Of a stretch of 64,000 bases of DNA, positions 33,003-43,215 are shown in pieces (the first letter of the stretch is position 1; every line of letters begins with the position of its first letter). The translations under genes were made by a program, and so were the position numbers. The notes below the pieces were generated by a model. That model did not search any database. It had not been told where the DNA came from and saw only the letters and a program-made list of their open reading frames with translations. Origin of the DNA: Lyngbya sp. HA4199-MV5 (lineage in GTDB: Bacteria; Cyanobacteriota; Cyanobacteriia; Leptolyngbyales; Leptolyngbyaceae); NCBI GenBank assembly GCA_019359375.1, contig JAHHHL010000001.1, forward strand, positions 124,001 to 188,000, written 5' to 3'.

Positions 33003-34358
33003 TTAAGGACTCTCGATCAGCAATCGTGCCAAACTGGGCAACGCTTCTCCATAGGTGGGGTGAATATGAACTGACTGTTCCAGCAATTGCCAGGTGGCTC
33101 CGGCTTCCATGAGCGATAAAAAGACGTGGACTAGCTCAGCGGTTTCGTAGCCGACGAGTGTGGCACCCAAAATTTTGTCGGTGTCCTGGTCGATCACCAT
33201 GCGGTAGAAGCCGAAGTCGTGCCCCCACTCGATCGCGCGGGCAATCTGGCTCATGGGGAGGGTGACGCTACGGGCGTTGATGCCTTTCTTCTGAGCTTCT
33301 TCGATCGTCATGCCGACGCGACCCACTTGCGGTTCGGTGTAGACGGCATAGCCAAGGACACGATCGTTGCGGGTGCGCTGTTCACCCTTCAAAATTGCTT
33401 TGAGACGGCGATAATCTTCCCAGGACATATGGGTAAAGGCAGGCTGTTTGGCGGCATCGGCGATCGCATACACGCCAGAACAGGTGGTATGAAACTGGTC
33501 GTCGATTTTGACAAAGCCGTTGTCGTCGAGTTCAATCCCGCTGGCAGCAACGTTCAATGCATCGGTATTCGGTTTGCGCCCAATGACCACCAGCACCGCC
33601 TCACCCTGGAGTTGGTCACCGTTACTCAGGGTGAGCGTGAATAGTTCGTTCTCGTGCTTTACTTGCCCAACGGTAACTCCAAAATGGAGGTGAATGCCGT
33701 CTTGCTGGAGCGCATCGGCTAAGACATCGCTGACATCGGCTTCTTCCTGCCCCAGGACGCGATCGCCCCGCACGATTAAATGGGTTTCGCTGCCTAAGCG
33801 CGCCAATCCCTGCCCCAATTCCAACCCGATGTAGCCTGCACCCATCACGAGCAAGCGAGGAGGCAGGGTCTTTAAATCAAAGAAATTCCGGTTCGTCAAA
33901 TACGGCGTGCCTGCCAAACCGGGCACATTGGGGATCAAGGAGGATGTGCCTGTATTAATGACCACCAAGGGCGCTTGTACGGTGACATCGCCTCCCTTCA
34001 CGGTACGTTCGCCCACAAATGAGGCTTCGGCACAAACCACTCTCACACCTGCGCCTTCCAATCGCTTGCGGGCACCCTGGTTGAAGCTATCGCGGATTCC
34101 TCTCACCCGCTCCATCACGGCTGGAAAATCGACTTCGACGTGGGTGTGAATGCCCAGTTTTGCAGCCTGCCGTGCCCGTCCTGCCCCATGTGCAGCGGCT
34201 AGAAACGCTTTGGAGGGAGTACAACCATAGTTAATGCAGCTACCGCCAATGGCATCGCGCTCAAATAACACGACCTTGCGCCCCTCTCTGGCGTAATCAG
34301 CGGCTAGAGGAATGCCGCCCTGACCGCTGCCAATCACAATCAAATCTGCTGTTTCCAT
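33003..34358 (-). CDS. Mercuric reductase-like flavin disulfide oxidoreductase
   Basis: 451 residues. The FAD-binding GSGQGGIPLA, redox pair Cys41/Cys46 in GGSCINYGCTPSK, NAD(P)-binding GAGYIGLELGQGLARLG and the C-terminal HIHPTYGEALP motif are intact. The interface histidine in HPTYGE acts as the active-site base in this class. It lacks the C-terminal Cys pair and the heavy-metal domain of true MerA, so mercury reduction is not supported. Probably a cytoplasmic NAD(P)H oxidoreductase of unknown substrate. It is divergent from the protease operon. Confidence 0.85.
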   Translation of the reverse strand: METADLIVIGSGQGGIPLAADYAREGRKVVLFERDAIGGSCINYGCTPSKAFLAAAHGAGRARQAAKLGIHTHVEVDFPAVMERVRGIRDSFNQGARKRLEGAGVRVVCAEASFVGERTVKGGDVTVQAPLVVINTGTSSLIPNVPGLAGTPYLTNRNFFDLKTLPPRLLVMGAGYIGLELGQGLARLGSETHLIVRGDRVLGQEEADVSDVLADALQQDGIHLHFGVTVGQVKHENELFTLTLSNGDQLQGEAVLVVIGRKPNTDALNVAASGIELDDNGFVKIDDQFHTTCSGVYAIADAAKQPAFTHMSWEDYRRLKAILKGEQRTRNDRVLGYAVYTEPQVGRVGMTIEEAQKKGINARSVTLPMSQIARAIEWGHDFGFYRMVIDQDTDKILGATLVGYETAELVHVFLSLMEAGATWQLLEQSVHIHPTYGEALPSLARLLIESP

Positions 34359-34847
34359 GCGGTGTAGGTCTCCCTGAGAGGTTTGTTGTATGGAACTGCC
34401 CTATGAAAGTGTCCTGTTTGAGGCTAAACAAGCCTTGAAGTCAAGCTGAGTAGAGGCTTAATTTGGGTCTTTGAAGCAGATGAATGTGCCAGCGATCGCT
34501 CTGAAGGTATCACAAACCAGCAGGCATGATGCGATCCTAACCATTTTTCCAGGGTCTCACTGCCCATTTCGTCGATGCGACTGAGCGGGCGTACCTTGCA
34601 TTCTAGAGATAGGCGGACACAGGCGTTAGTCGATCTGGTTGTTGGTTGTTGGTTGTTGGCAGGGCTATTTCATTCCATTAATTAGCAACAGATTTAGTAA
34701 CGGATGAAGCGGATAAGTGGTCAACAAAGGTGAAAAGCCATCCGTTTCATCCGCTCTTCATCCGCTGCTGATCAGACTTCGCAGACATTCTTTTAATCAG
34801 AGAATACAGCATTAACGGTTGGACGCTGAATCTTATGGAGACATGAC
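34359..34847. other. Intergenic region between divergent genes
   Basis: 490 bases. It contains GTTGTTG repeats (34636-34660) and an imperfect palindrome around 34699-34776 with CGGATGAAGCGGAT and ATCCGTTTCATCCG. Similar sequence with GATCAGCAGCGGATGAAACGGAT recurs at 39201-39223. No gene recognised; promoters of both flanking units must lie here. Confidence 0.5.
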
Positions 34848-35801
34848 ATGACCAATTCACCCTCAAATACACGTTCTGAGGAGAACGGTTCCTTAATCGC
34901 GTTTTCGGATCAACTGGCGACGATCGCCGAACGTGCAGGAGCATCGATCGTGGCGATGAATGGGCGACGGCGACGATCGTCCAGTGGCGTTTACTGGCGA
35001 CCGGGGATCATCGTGACGGCAGAGCACGCGATCGGTCGAGATGATGAAATAACAGTGACGCTACCGGACGATCGCACCGAGACCGCTACTTTAATCGGAC
35101 GGGATGCGGGGACCGATTTAGCGGTTTTACGGCTTAATGAAGACACACCCGCCTTGCAAGTTGCAACCGTTGGTGATTCCACCACGCTCAAAGTCGGACA
35201 TATGGTGCTGGCGATCGCTCGCGGGAGTGATAGCGGTGTGGCAGCTAGTTTCGGTGTCATTAGTGCGATCGGCGGGACATGGCGTTCCTGGCACGGGGGA
35301 CGCATTGATCAGTTCATTCGTCCATCGGTCATGCTGTATCCCGGCTTTTCGGGAAGTGCGCTGGTGGATACGCAGGGACAAGTCGTTGGCATCAATACCG
35401 CAGGACCACGGCACATGGCGTTAACCATTCCGGCTTCTACTGTCAATCGGGTGGTCGATCGGGTGCTGCAAGGTGGCAGCGCTCAGCGGGGCTTTCTGGG
35501 TTTGGGGATGCAATCGGTGGAGCTACCGCGTGCCTTGCTCGATCGACTGCATCTGTCTAACCGTCAGGGCGTGATCGTCGTCAGCGTTGAGCCAGATGGA
35601 CCGGCTGAGCAGGCAGGCGTTTTGCTGGGTGATATTCTCATTGCCCTGGGTGGTTCACCCATCAGCGATGTGGGCGATGTTCACAATTTGCTCGATCCAG
35701 AGCAAGTGGGTCAACCGCTGGCGGCACAAATCATTCGCGGCGGCGCATTGCTTGAAATCACGATTACGGTTGGCGAACGACCACACCAAACGCGAGGGTA
35801 A
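34848..35801 (+). CDS. Cytosolic trypsin-like serine protease with PDZ domain, first of a pair
   Basis: 317 residues. The HtrA-type triad is His60 (TAEHAI), Asp90 (TDLAVL) and Ser168 (PGFSGSAL). A PDZ domain covers about 205-310 with RGFLGLGMQSVEL, VEPDGPAEQAGVLLGDILIALGG. No signal peptide or membrane helix precedes the protease, unlike classical periplasmic DegP/HhoA. GFSGSA differs from the usual GNSGGP, which may alter specificity. Starts at ATG 34848. Four bases separate it from the second protease. Confidence 0.88.
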   Translation: MTNSPSNTRSEENGSLIAFSDQLATIAERAGASIVAMNGRRRRSSSGVYWRPGIIVTAEHAIGRDDEITVTLPDDRTETATLIGRDAGTDLAVLRLNEDTPALQVATVGDSTTLKVGHMVLAIARGSDSGVAASFGVISAIGGTWRSWHGGRIDQFIRPSVMLYPGFSGSALVDTQGQVVGINTAGPRHMALTIPASTVNRVVDRVLQGGSAQRGFLGLGMQSVELPRALLDRLHLSNRQGVIVVSVEPDGPAEQAGVLLGDILIALGGSPISDVGDVHNLLDPEQVGQPLAAQIIRGGALLEITITVGERPHQTRG

Positions 35802-35805
35802 GACG

Positions 35806-36720
35806 ATGGATACAGACAATCGGTTCGTACAGTCAGGGATTGTGCAGGCAGACATTACTTCAGCGATCGCTACTCTTGCCGAAACGCTCCGTCAGTCTAC
35901 CGTACAGGTACGCACTCAACGTCAGGGAGCAGGATCAGGCGTGATCTGGAGTGCCGATGGGGTCGTTATTACCAATGACCATGTGGTCAAAGGCAACAGC
36001 GCTACGGTCGAATTGGCGGATGGACAAACGCTGAAGGCAACGGTGACAGCCCGCAATCGTCAGCGCGATCTGGTGGCGTTGAAAGTCGCAGCCACGGGAC
36101 TTTTCGCAGGGACGTTAGCGAAGCTTTCCGTAGGAATCGCGGATTCTACGAAACTGCGGGTCGGTGAACTCGTCGTGGCGATCGGCAATCCGTGGGGAGT
36201 CACCGGGGCTTTGACCACAGGCATTATCCACAGCGTTAAACCCCAGACTGCCAGCCACAACTGGATTCAAGCCGACATTCAGCTTGCACCGGGCAATTCG
36301 GGCGGACCGCTGGCAAACGCGCAGGGACAGATTATCGGCATCAACACCATGATTGTGCAGGGTCGGGGGTTTGCCATCCCCAGCCATGTGGTACAGCAGT
36401 TCCTTAGCCAGGGCAGCGATGAGCCGTTCTTAGGGATTACCGCGCAGCCAGTGGGTGTGCAAGTCAGGCGGCGACTGGCGATCGGACTCTTGCTCACGGC
36501 GATCGAACCCCAAAGTCCAGCCGACAGAGCCGGATTACAGATTGGCGATGTGATACTGGGCGTTCGGGGTAGCTTCTTCCAATCACCCCATGAACTCGTT
36601 CACCTGCTAGAAAACTCAAACGTGGGAGACGGATTATCCCTGGAAGTGATGCGGAACAACCAGCGGCTTACTGTAGATGTGGTGCTATGCAGCAAAACCT
36701 TTCAACCGCAGGCAGCCTGA
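35806..36720 (+). CDS. Cytosolic trypsin-like serine protease with PDZ domain, second of a pair
   Basis: 304 residues from ATG 35806, which has GAGGG upstream; the frame is open to 35587 within the first gene. Triad: His59 (ITNDHVV), Asp88 (QRDLVALKV), Ser165 (APGNSGGPLA). PDZ at about 200-295 (FLGITAQPVGV, IEPQSPADRAGLQIGDVILGV). Again no signal peptide. It shares its fold with the preceding protease but differs widely in sequence, so the pair is an old duplication. It overlaps the regulator gene by 34 bases. Confidence 0.88.
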   Translation: MDTDNRFVQSGIVQADITSAIATLAETLRQSTVQVRTQRQGAGSGVIWSADGVVITNDHVVKGNSATVELADGQTLKATVTARNRQRDLVALKVAATGLFAGTLAKLSVGIADSTKLRVGELVVAIGNPWGVTGALTTGIIHSVKPQTASHNWIQADIQLAPGNSGGPLANAQGQIIGINTMIVQGRGFAIPSHVVQQFLSQGSDEPFLGITAQPVGVQVRRRLAIGLLLTAIEPQSPADRAGLQIGDVILGVRGSFFQSPHELVHLLENSNVGDGLSLEVMRNNQRLTVDVVLCSKTFQPQAA

Positions 36721-37397
36721 TCCGCGTGCTGGTCGCTGCCAGTTCGGTGGTCATGCAGGCAGGACTGGAGGTGCTCCTATCTTCCAGTCCCGATCTGGAT
36801 CTTGTGAGCCGTGCCAGTACGACGGAAACGCTGACCCAGCAAATCGCTCGATCGCAGCCCGATGTCGTCCTGTGGGAATGGAACGATGCCGCAGACAGCA
36901 TTCCAGCCGTACTCATCACCGATCCGGGTGACGGAAGCGATGTAGACACAATGGGCGGAGACGGGTTGGATCTTAGCCCCGCGATCGTGGTGGTGGTGGA
37001 TGACTGGCAACCCCTGGCAATCGCCGCCATTCTCCAGGCAGGCGTGCGGGGTATTTTGCCCAGCGATGCTACTGTCACTGAAATTGTGGGCGCGATCGTC
37101 GCTGCTGCCAGAGGCTTAACGGTTATCCATCCCGACCTGCTCAGCCCCTTACTCAGCAGTTTACCCGCCAGCACTCGTACACCCCCCACAGAATCGGGTG
37201 AAGCGCTCACCAACCGCGAAGTCGAAGTACTCACCATGCTGGCAGAAGGGTTGGGCAACAAAGCGATCGCCCGTCGCCTCAACCTCTCCGAGCACACCGT
37301 CAAATTTCACATCGGCTCGATCTTCAGCAAACTCCACGCCTCCAGCCGCACTGAAGCCGTGATCCTGGGAGCAAGGCAGGGGCTTATTTTGTTGTAG
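36687..37397 (+). CDS. LuxR/NarL-type regulator with degenerate receiver domain
   Basis: 236 residues. The C-terminal HTH (LTNREVEVLTMLAEGLGNKAIARRLNLSEHTVKFHIGSIFSKL) is a full LuxR domain. The N-terminal half aligns with a receiver, but the acidic pair is replaced (RVLVAASS) and the phospho-acceptor site reads DVVLWEWND with Glu64 where Asp is expected. It may therefore be fixed in an active-like state or respond without phosphorylation. The start overlaps the second protease by 34 bases, a coupled three-gene operon. Confidence 0.83.
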   Translation: MQQNLSTAGSLIRVLVAASSVVMQAGLEVLLSSSPDLDLVSRASTTETLTQQIARSQPDVVLWEWNDAADSIPAVLITDPGDGSDVDTMGGDGLDLSPAIVVVVDDWQPLAIAAILQAGVRGILPSDATVTEIVGAIVAAARGLTVIHPDLLSPLLSSLPASTRTPPTESGEALTNREVEVLTMLAEGLGNKAIARRLNLSEHTVKFHIGSIFSKLHASSRTEAVILGARQGLILL

Positions 37398-37603
37398 GGG
37401 TGAGGGGTGAGGGGTGAGGAGTGAGGGGTGAAGAGTAAGAAAGTTTTGAGTTTTGGGTGGAAAGAGCGGTCAGCAGTCAGCGATTCAGCCTGGGAGTTTT
37501 GAGTTGAAACAGTTGTTGGTTGTTAGTTGTTACTGCGTGAGCCATTCCTGATTCCTTCTAAAAACTAAAAACCAACAACTTCTCTGCCCTCCGCCCTCTA
37601 CTC
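37398..37603. repeat. Heptamer-type repeat tract
   Basis: GGGTGAG/GGAGTGA units, GTTTTGA, GTCAGC and GTTGTTA units, then CAACAACT in the reverse sense, between convergent genes. Confidence 0.65.
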
Positions 37604-38665
37604 TCATCCCCCAACCACCAAAGCCCGATCGCCCTCTCGATTGGGACGTGCTGTCAGCCCAGGATAGGGTTCTGAGGCAAAGGCACGATCGGGTTCGGTT
37701 AGCAAGTGGCGATCGCAGGCATCGTACAACTCTGCTTCCGTCCGGGCATGGCGCATCTCGGTTAAAAACGCGCCTGCGGCATCAACGCCTTGCCCGATGT
37801 AGTTGAGGTACATTTTCATATGGTTGACCCGTGCGCGTTCCGGGATGGCTGGGACGTACATGATGGTTCGCAGGCGATCGATATACCCCCGCACGTCTGC
37901 CAGCGAGATGATGGAAACAGGTTGACCGCTCAACCATTGGCGGGTTTGCTGAAAAATCCAGGGGTTGCGGATGGCGGCACGCCCAATCATGACTCCAGCG
38001 GCTCCGGTTTGCGCGAGGACAGTCTCCGCCGCCAGTGCAGAGGTGACATTGCCATTAGCTAAGACGGGACATTGCACTCGTTGTACGGCATGGGCAATCA
38101 GGTCGTAATGCACGGCACCGTGATACATTTCGCGCACCGTGCGTCCATGCAGGCTCAGCAAATCGATGTGGTGATGATTGATCAGGTCAAGAATGCGATC
38201 GAAGTTGGCGGTATCCTCAAACCCGACGCGCATTTTCACGGTCAATCGTCCGTCTACAGCTTCTCGCAGCGCGCCCAGCATGGCATCAATCTTGTCTGGA
38301 TCGCGTAACAGCCCACCACCCACATTTTTGCGATAGATTCTGGGAGCCGGACAGCCCAGATTCAGGTCTATGCCCGCGATCGGGTACTGGCTCAACTCCC
38401 GCGCAATGCGGATCAGGTCAGGAATGCTTTCGCCAATCAACTGGGCAAATACGGGGCGATCAGTGGCATTCTCGGTAATCGATCGCAGGATGTGTTTATG
38501 CAAACCTGAACTGGGATAAACGCGAAAATATTCCGTAAAGAAATAATCGGGACTGCCATAGTGAGCCACCACGCTCATAAAGCGGATATCGGTGACATCC
38601 TGCATGGGGGCAAGCGCGGTGAGGGCAAGCCCCGGAGACAGGGGCAGTGGAAGCGGTAAAGGCAT
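37604..38665 (-). CDS. dus: tRNA-dihydrouridine synthase
   Basis: 353 residues from ATG 38665 (frame opens at 38722). ALTALAPMQDVTDIRFM is the FMN-binding N-terminus. GIDLNLGCPAPRIYRKNVGGGLLRDP carries the active-site Cys in NLGCP. VKMRVGFED, LSLHGRT and ANGNVTS/GVMIGRAAIRNPWIF complete the barrel. Reduces uridines in the tRNA D-loop. Which uridine (DusA/B/C-like) cannot be told from motifs here. The last 30 residues (ASEPYPGLTARPNREGDRALVVGG) run into the flank. Confidence 0.93.
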   Translation of the reverse strand: MPLPLPLPLSPGLALTALAPMQDVTDIRFMSVVAHYGSPDYFFTEYFRVYPSSGLHKHILRSITENATDRPVFAQLIGESIPDLIRIARELSQYPIAGIDLNLGCPAPRIYRKNVGGGLLRDPDKIDAMLGALREAVDGRLTVKMRVGFEDTANFDRILDLINHHHIDLLSLHGRTVREMYHGAVHYDLIAHAVQRVQCPVLANGNVTSALAAETVLAQTGAAGVMIGRAAIRNPWIFQQTRQWLSGQPVSIISLADVRGYIDRLRTIMYVPAIPERARVNHMKMYLNYIGQGVDAAGAFLTEMRHARTEAELYDACDRHLLTEPDRAFASEPYPGLTARPNREGDRALVVGG

Positions 38666-38744
38666 TGAACTATATAATGGCGTGATTGATCGCGTCAAAC
38701 GCACTCTAAGGAACGAGAACAAAAAAGCAGTGATTCTGTAGGGG

Positions 38745-38877
38745 CTTAGGGCGTGTCATCAATTAGCTCCGAAACCTTGTGATATCAGCACTGTCGCGCC
38801 CGTCCCAACACACAAGGCTAGGGGCTGGAAACCTTCCTGCAAGCAATGTGTAGTCGTCATTGATGACAGCCCCTAGC
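38745..38877. mobile_element. MITE-like element, family A, copy 2 (most complete)
   Basis: 133 bases. Left end CTTAGGGCGTGTCATCAATT and right end, reversed, GCTAGGGGCTGTCATCAATG are inverted repeats. The inside matches 21656-21787, including GTCCCAACACA and AGGCTAGGGGCTGGAA blocks. It has no coding capacity. Confidence 0.85.
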
Positions 38878-39321
38878 ATGCGAGCGAAACCCTCTGCCTC
38901 ACCGAAAACATACCTACCGCACGCTAAGCCCTTACGATTGGTTTTGCCGATATCATTTAATTCACGATCTTAAGCGCAGAGTGGCGGAGCCATCCTAGCA
39001 GGAATCTAACAACCACAACAAAACTTGCTGCACAGTCTTCTTTCCCTGATTGACTGACAGAACTCTCAAAACCCCTATTCTTGCGTAGCGATCGTCTTGC
39101 ATTGCGGTTGCATTGCATCACATTATTGCTGGCTCGAGAAACCATGATGGAGCAAGGTCAAACAACCTGACTCCATCATTAGAGGGTGTCTGAGGAGCAT
39201 GATCAGCAGCGGATGAAACGGATAGCACACAGCTTTCAGCCAAAATCGATCAGCAGCGATCTCTGGCTTTCGATCCGTTGCCCACTGCTTTGACGCTTTT
39301 CAGAACATCCTCTGAGATACA
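38878..39321. other. Intergenic region with nothing further recognised
   Basis: About 440 bases. Only the GATCAGCAGCGGATGAAACGG sequence shared with 34739-34776 stands out; I see no gene. Confidence 0.4.
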
Positions 39322-42270
39322 TCAGGCGGTGAGGAAACTGTTTGCCGTCAGTGAGGATGTACCGGAGGTTGTGAGCGTGGCGAAGCGTCCACCAGAGCCA
39401 AACCCATTGCCAGCACCGTTCTGGTTGTAGAACAAATCGCCCGTTGCTCCATTGAAGACAATGCGTGCGATGCTGGCGGCGGCAGAGGTTGCACCATTGA
39501 CCGCATCATTGATGACTGCAAAATCATTTCCGGTGAGGGCGCTGTTGGCTGGCGATGTCAACGCGGTGAATGTTTGCTTGCTCAAGACGATCTGGTCGCC
39601 ATCGGTGACGCTAAAGCCCGCGATCGCATCGACACCCAGAGCATTAGCATCAAAGGCAGCTCCGCTACCGAAGACGAAGCGATCGGCTCCCAGCCCACCT
39701 GTGAGGGTGTCATTGCCTGCACCACCATACAGGGCATCATTACCCGCACCGCCTCTCAACACGTCATTGCCGCTGCCGCCATAGATGATGTCATTGCCGC
39801 CCTGAGCGTTAATCACATCGTCTGAGCCATCGAAGCCATAGACGGTGTTGTTCAGGTCGTTGAGAAACGTCACCGTGTTGCGGTTAAACAGATTGGTCAT
39901 GATGGAGTCGGCGTTAAAGACATCAAAGCTGTCCTGCACCAATGCCTGTCCGTCAAACAGGATGTTGCCTAAGTTAACGCTGGCTCCTGTAGCTTGCTGC
40001 AAATTGTCTAGATTTTCTAGCGCAAAGCCTTTGAGCGTCACCTGGGTATTGGCAATGCCATCAAAGGTGAGCACCAGATCGGCCCCATTCTGGGTGAGCA
40101 GCAGGTTTCTGGCAACCAGACCCGCACCCTGAAATTGCAGTACGTCGGTTTCTGCCACGATCGCAGCCGCAGGATTAACACCTCTGCCAATGCCGCCAAA
40201 GTCGGTGATGACTTCGCTACCGTCGCCCAGTTGAATCGCAAAGGTATCTTGACCGCCGCCACCCGTCAGCGTGTCGTTGCCGAGAGCTGCCCGAAACACA
40301 TCGTTGCCCAGTCCACCATTCAGCACGTCATCACCGCTCAGGGTGGCATCGGTTACAGCAGCAGCGGCTAACCCAATAAAATTGTAGGCACCGATCGCGC
40401 CAATGGTAGTCGCTTTACCGGTTGCCAGGTCGATGCTGTAGAGCGTTGAGTTTGAGGTAGCAAGGGCAATGTTGGTGCCGCTTTGGGGTGAGAAGATGTC
40501 GAAGCCACCTGTTGTATCAAAGTCAATGCCGAGAGAGCCGATCGTTTGCAAGCCACCATTGTTCGGCGGGTTTTGCAGCACCAGCACATCGAGATTGGAA
40601 TCGATGCCAAAAAGCTGGGTGGTACGTGTTGGAGACGTTACGCCTGCTGGAGTTGGCAAACCGGGGAACGCGTTGGTATAAGCCGCCGCTGTGATGTTGG
40701 GATTTATACCGAAGTTCACGTCACCTGCTACATAGGCTAGATTGCCATCAGGCTGGACTCCTGGTGTGTTGGGGTCAAAGTCTGCCAGCGCACCTGTATC
40801 GACGTTGATACGAAAGTTCTGATCATTGCTGCCTACTAAGCGCAGGCGATCGGCGGCGGGGTTAAAGTCAAACCCAGATTGCTTGCCCCCATTAAAGGGT
40901 GCTGAGAGCGTGCTGACAAAGGTGGCAGCGCCCGTATTGAAATCAATGGTGTAGAGTTTGTTGGTGTCAGTAGCACCGTACAGCAAGCCATTGGCAGAGC
41001 GCACATCAATGCCAATGAGGCTACCCTCTACGCCTGTAACATTGATGCTGGTTGGTTTCCCTGCACCGCTGAGGTCAAGCGAGACCAGGGTGTTGCGGTC
41101 GGTTAAGCCAAACACACGCACATCAGCATCACCGTTGAGCACATCATTGCCGTCGCCTCCCAACAGCGTATCGTTACCCGCGCCACCATAAAGGGCATCG
41201 CTGCCAGCCCCTCCTTCTAAGCGATCGGTGCCCCTGCCACCATTGAGCAGATCGTTACCAGCACCACCTCGCAGCACATCATCGCCTGCTTCCCCATTCA
41301 GCACATCATCCCCGCTGGTCGCAGGGTTGGCGATCGTGATTGCGGCTAAACCGGAGAGATCCAGAGAGCCATCGCCGATCGTCCCTGCTACCGTTGCTTT
41401 ACCCGTCGAGAGGTCAACGGTGTACAGGGTGGAACCAGAGGCGGCATAGGCAATGTTCTGTCCGCTCTGGGGCGAAAAGATGTCGAAGCCACCTGTCGTA
41501 TCAAAATCAACGCCGAGGGAACCAATGGTCTGGAGTCCGCCGTTATTCGGTGGGTTTTGCAGCACCAGCACATCCAGATTTGCGTCGATGCCAAAGAGTT
41601 GCGTGGTGCGGGTTGGAGGCGTTACACCAGTCGGTGTGGGTGCGCCAGGGAAGGCATTGGTGTAAGCGGCGGCTGTGACGCTGGGGTCTTTGCCGAAGTT
41701 CACGTCGTCTACCACATACGCCAGGTTGCCATCGGGTTGTACGCCTGGTGTGTTGGGGTCAAAATCTGCCAGTGCGCCTGTATCGACGTTGATACGGAAG
41801 TTCTGGTCGTTGCTACCCACCAGGCGGAGGCGATCGGCAGCGGGGTTAAAATCCACACCCGATTGTTCTGCCCCGTTGAAGGGTGCTGAAAGCGTGCTCA
41901 CAAAGGTTGCACGTCCGGTCGTAGCATCGATCGTATACAGCTTGTTCGCATCAGTAATGCCGTACAGCAGACCGTTCGCAGAACGCACATCAATGCCAAT
42001 CAGAGTGCCATCCACGCCCGTAACTGCGATCGTCGTTGTTTGCTTCGGGCGGGCGGGGTCAAAGGCAATCAGGGTATTTCCTCCCTCAGTGAGCGCCACT
42101 AGCGCCAGATTGCCATCCCCATCCAGCACATCATTGCCTGCGCCACCCAACAGGGCATCGCTACTTGCGCCGCCAAACAGGGCATCGTTGCCATCACCAC
42201 CCGCTAATAGATCGCTAGCATCGGTGCCACGGAGAAGATCGCTATTGGGGGTGCCTAAGATATTTGCCAC
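39322..42270 (-). CDS. RTX-type protein with duplicated DUF4394 domains
   Basis: 982 residues. Short GGxGxD calcium-binding blocks ([20 protein letters not shown]) occur at about 18-50, 330-380, 650-680 and near the C-terminus ([20 protein letters not shown]). Between them are two DUF4394 domains (about 53-320 and 382-645) that are nearly identical to each other (for example [20 protein letters not shown]-like segments; [13 protein letters not shown]). RTX proteins leave the cell without a signal peptide by type I secretion and fold when calcium binds. No transporter is nearby. A probable surface or extracellular structural protein. Confidence 0.87.
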   Translation of the reverse strand: MANILGTPNSDLLRGTDASDLLAGGDGNDALFGGASSDALLGGAGNDVLDGDGNLALVALTEGGNTLIAFDPARPKQTTTIAVTGVDGTLIGIDVRSANGLLYGITDANKLYTIDATTGRATFVSTLSAPFNGAEQSGVDFNPAADRLRLVGSNDQNFRINVDTGALADFDPNTPGVQPDGNLAYVVDDVNFGKDPSVTAAAYTNAFPGAPTPTGVTPPTRTTQLFGIDANLDVLVLQNPPNNGGLQTIGSLGVDFDTTGGFDIFSPQSGQNIAYAASGSTLYTVDLSTGKATVAGTIGDGSLDLSGLAAITIANPATSGDDVLNGEAGDDVLRGGAGNDLLNGGRGTDRLEGGAGSDALYGGAGNDTLLGGDGNDVLNGDADVRVFGLTDRNTLVSLDLSGAGKPTSINVTGVEGSLIGIDVRSANGLLYGATDTNKLYTIDFNTGAATFVSTLSAPFNGGKQSGFDFNPAADRLRLVGSNDQNFRINVDTGALADFDPNTPGVQPDGNLAYVAGDVNFGINPNITAAAYTNAFPGLPTPAGVTSPTRTTQLFGIDSNLDVLVLQNPPNNGGLQTIGSLGIDFDTTGGFDIFSPQSGTNIALATSNSTLYSIDLATGKATTIGAIGAYNFIGLAAAAVTDATLSGDDVLNGGLGNDVFRAALGNDTLTGGGGQDTFAIQLGDGSEVITDFGGIGRGVNPAAAIVAETDVLQFQGAGLVARNLLLTQNGADLVLTFDGIANTQVTLKGFALENLDNLQQATGASVNLGNILFDGQALVQDSFDVFNADSIMTNLFNRNTVTFLNDLNNTVYGFDGSDDVINAQGGNDIIYGGSGNDVLRGGAGNDALYGGAGNDTLTGGLGADRFVFGSGAAFDANALGVDAIAGFSVTDGDQIVLSKQTFTALTSPANSALTGNDFAVINDAVNGATSAAASIARIVFNGATGDLFYNQNGAGNGFGSGGRFATLTTSGTSSLTANSFLTA

Positions 42271-42654
42271 GTCAATTGCTCCTCTGATTGTGTTGTGTTT
42301 ACAGGTAGACTTTTGTGAACCGCGGCTCAGGTCTCAGTCAAAACGAGCAGGAGAATCTAGCGATGGTCTGTCTGCGATCGACTGACCATCGGCATACTCG
42401 TCGTTTTGAAAACGTGCATAGCAAAGCAGCGCCAACGCACAGAGCCTTGTGAGATGACAGCGATCGCTGCTCGACAAGGAGCACCTGGCACGTAGCGTGA
42501 ATCGGGTCATTCCCGACGTTGCTAGAGAACACTACGCGCGATGTAGCCTGATGGATGCGCCAACGCTAAATAAAGTTGGAACATCCAGCTTTAAGGCGGT
42601 CGATCATCGTGGGTGAGACAGACTGAAAACCCAATAGGCGAAGGAGTGACAATA
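42271..42654. other. Intergenic region between divergent genes
   Basis: 384 bases with no recognised gene or RNA. It must hold the promoters for the RTX gene and cobU. I did not see the conserved boxes of a cobalamin riboswitch. Confidence 0.4.
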
Positions 42655-43215
42655 ATGGCTGACCATCAGCTCATTCTGGTGACAGGACCCGCCCGATCGG
42701 GCAAAAGCGAATGGGCAGAAACCCTCGCGGTTCGTTCCGGTAAAGCGGTTATTTACATCGCGACCGCTCAAATTGATCCGACCGATCGCGAGTGGCAGAC
42801 CCGCATCGAGCAGCATCGCCAGCGCCGTCCTGCTACCTGGCAAACGCTTGCTGTCCCCATTGCCTTAACCGAAGCCATCCAAACCGCGCCGCCAAACAGT
42901 TGTCTTCTGGTCGATTCTTTAGGCACCTGGCTTGCAAATCTTTTAGAGCAAGATGAAGTCACCTGGCATAAAACGCTAGCAGAACTCCTACACAGCCTGC
43001 GTCATGCCACGAGCGATATCATCTTTGTTGCAGAAGAAGTTGGCTGGGGCATTGTACCTGCCTATCCCATCGGACGGTTATTCCGCGATCGCCTCGGCAC
43101 CTTAACCCGTCACATTGGCGCGATCGCCCATCCCGTCTACCTCGTCACCGCTGGGCACGTCCTTAACCTGAGTATCCTTGGTACACCTCGCACCCAATTG
43201 AACGAGGACACATAA
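42655..43215 (+). CDS. cobU: Adenosylcobinamide kinase / adenosylcobinamide-phosphate guanylyltransferase
   Basis: 186 residues from ATG 42655 with GGAGTGA upstream. The P-loop GPARSGKS (residues 11-18) is followed by the substrate motifs YIATAQIDPTDREWQTRIEQHRQRRP and VDSLGTWLANLL. FVAEEVGWGIVPAYPIGRLFRDRLG and QRLA-like ending AHPVYLVTAGHVLNL complete the family pattern. CobU phosphorylates and then guanylates adenosylcobinamide in vitamin B12 nucleotide-loop assembly and salvage. No other cob genes are in the window. Confidence 0.94.
   Translation: MADHQLILVTGPARSGKSEWAETLAVRSGKAVIYIATAQIDPTDREWQTRIEQHRQRRPATWQTLAVPIALTEAIQTAPPNSCLLVDSLGTWLANLLEQDEVTWHKTLAELLHSLRHATSDIIFVAEEVGWGIVPAYPIGRLFRDRLGTLTRHIGAIAHPVYLVTAGHVLNLSILGTPRTQLNEDT

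Noticed and set aside
33003-34358. Mercuric reductase merA
   Set aside because: Lacks the C-terminal cysteine pair and the heavy-metal-binding domain; named only as a MerA-like flavin oxidoreductase.
38957-39145. Minus-strand frame of 62 codons
   Set aside because: No ribosome site and composition like non-coding neighbours.
42271-42654. Cobalamin riboswitch upstream of cobU
   Set aside because: I could not find the conserved B12-box-like sequence or a supporting fold; a covariance-model search would decide.
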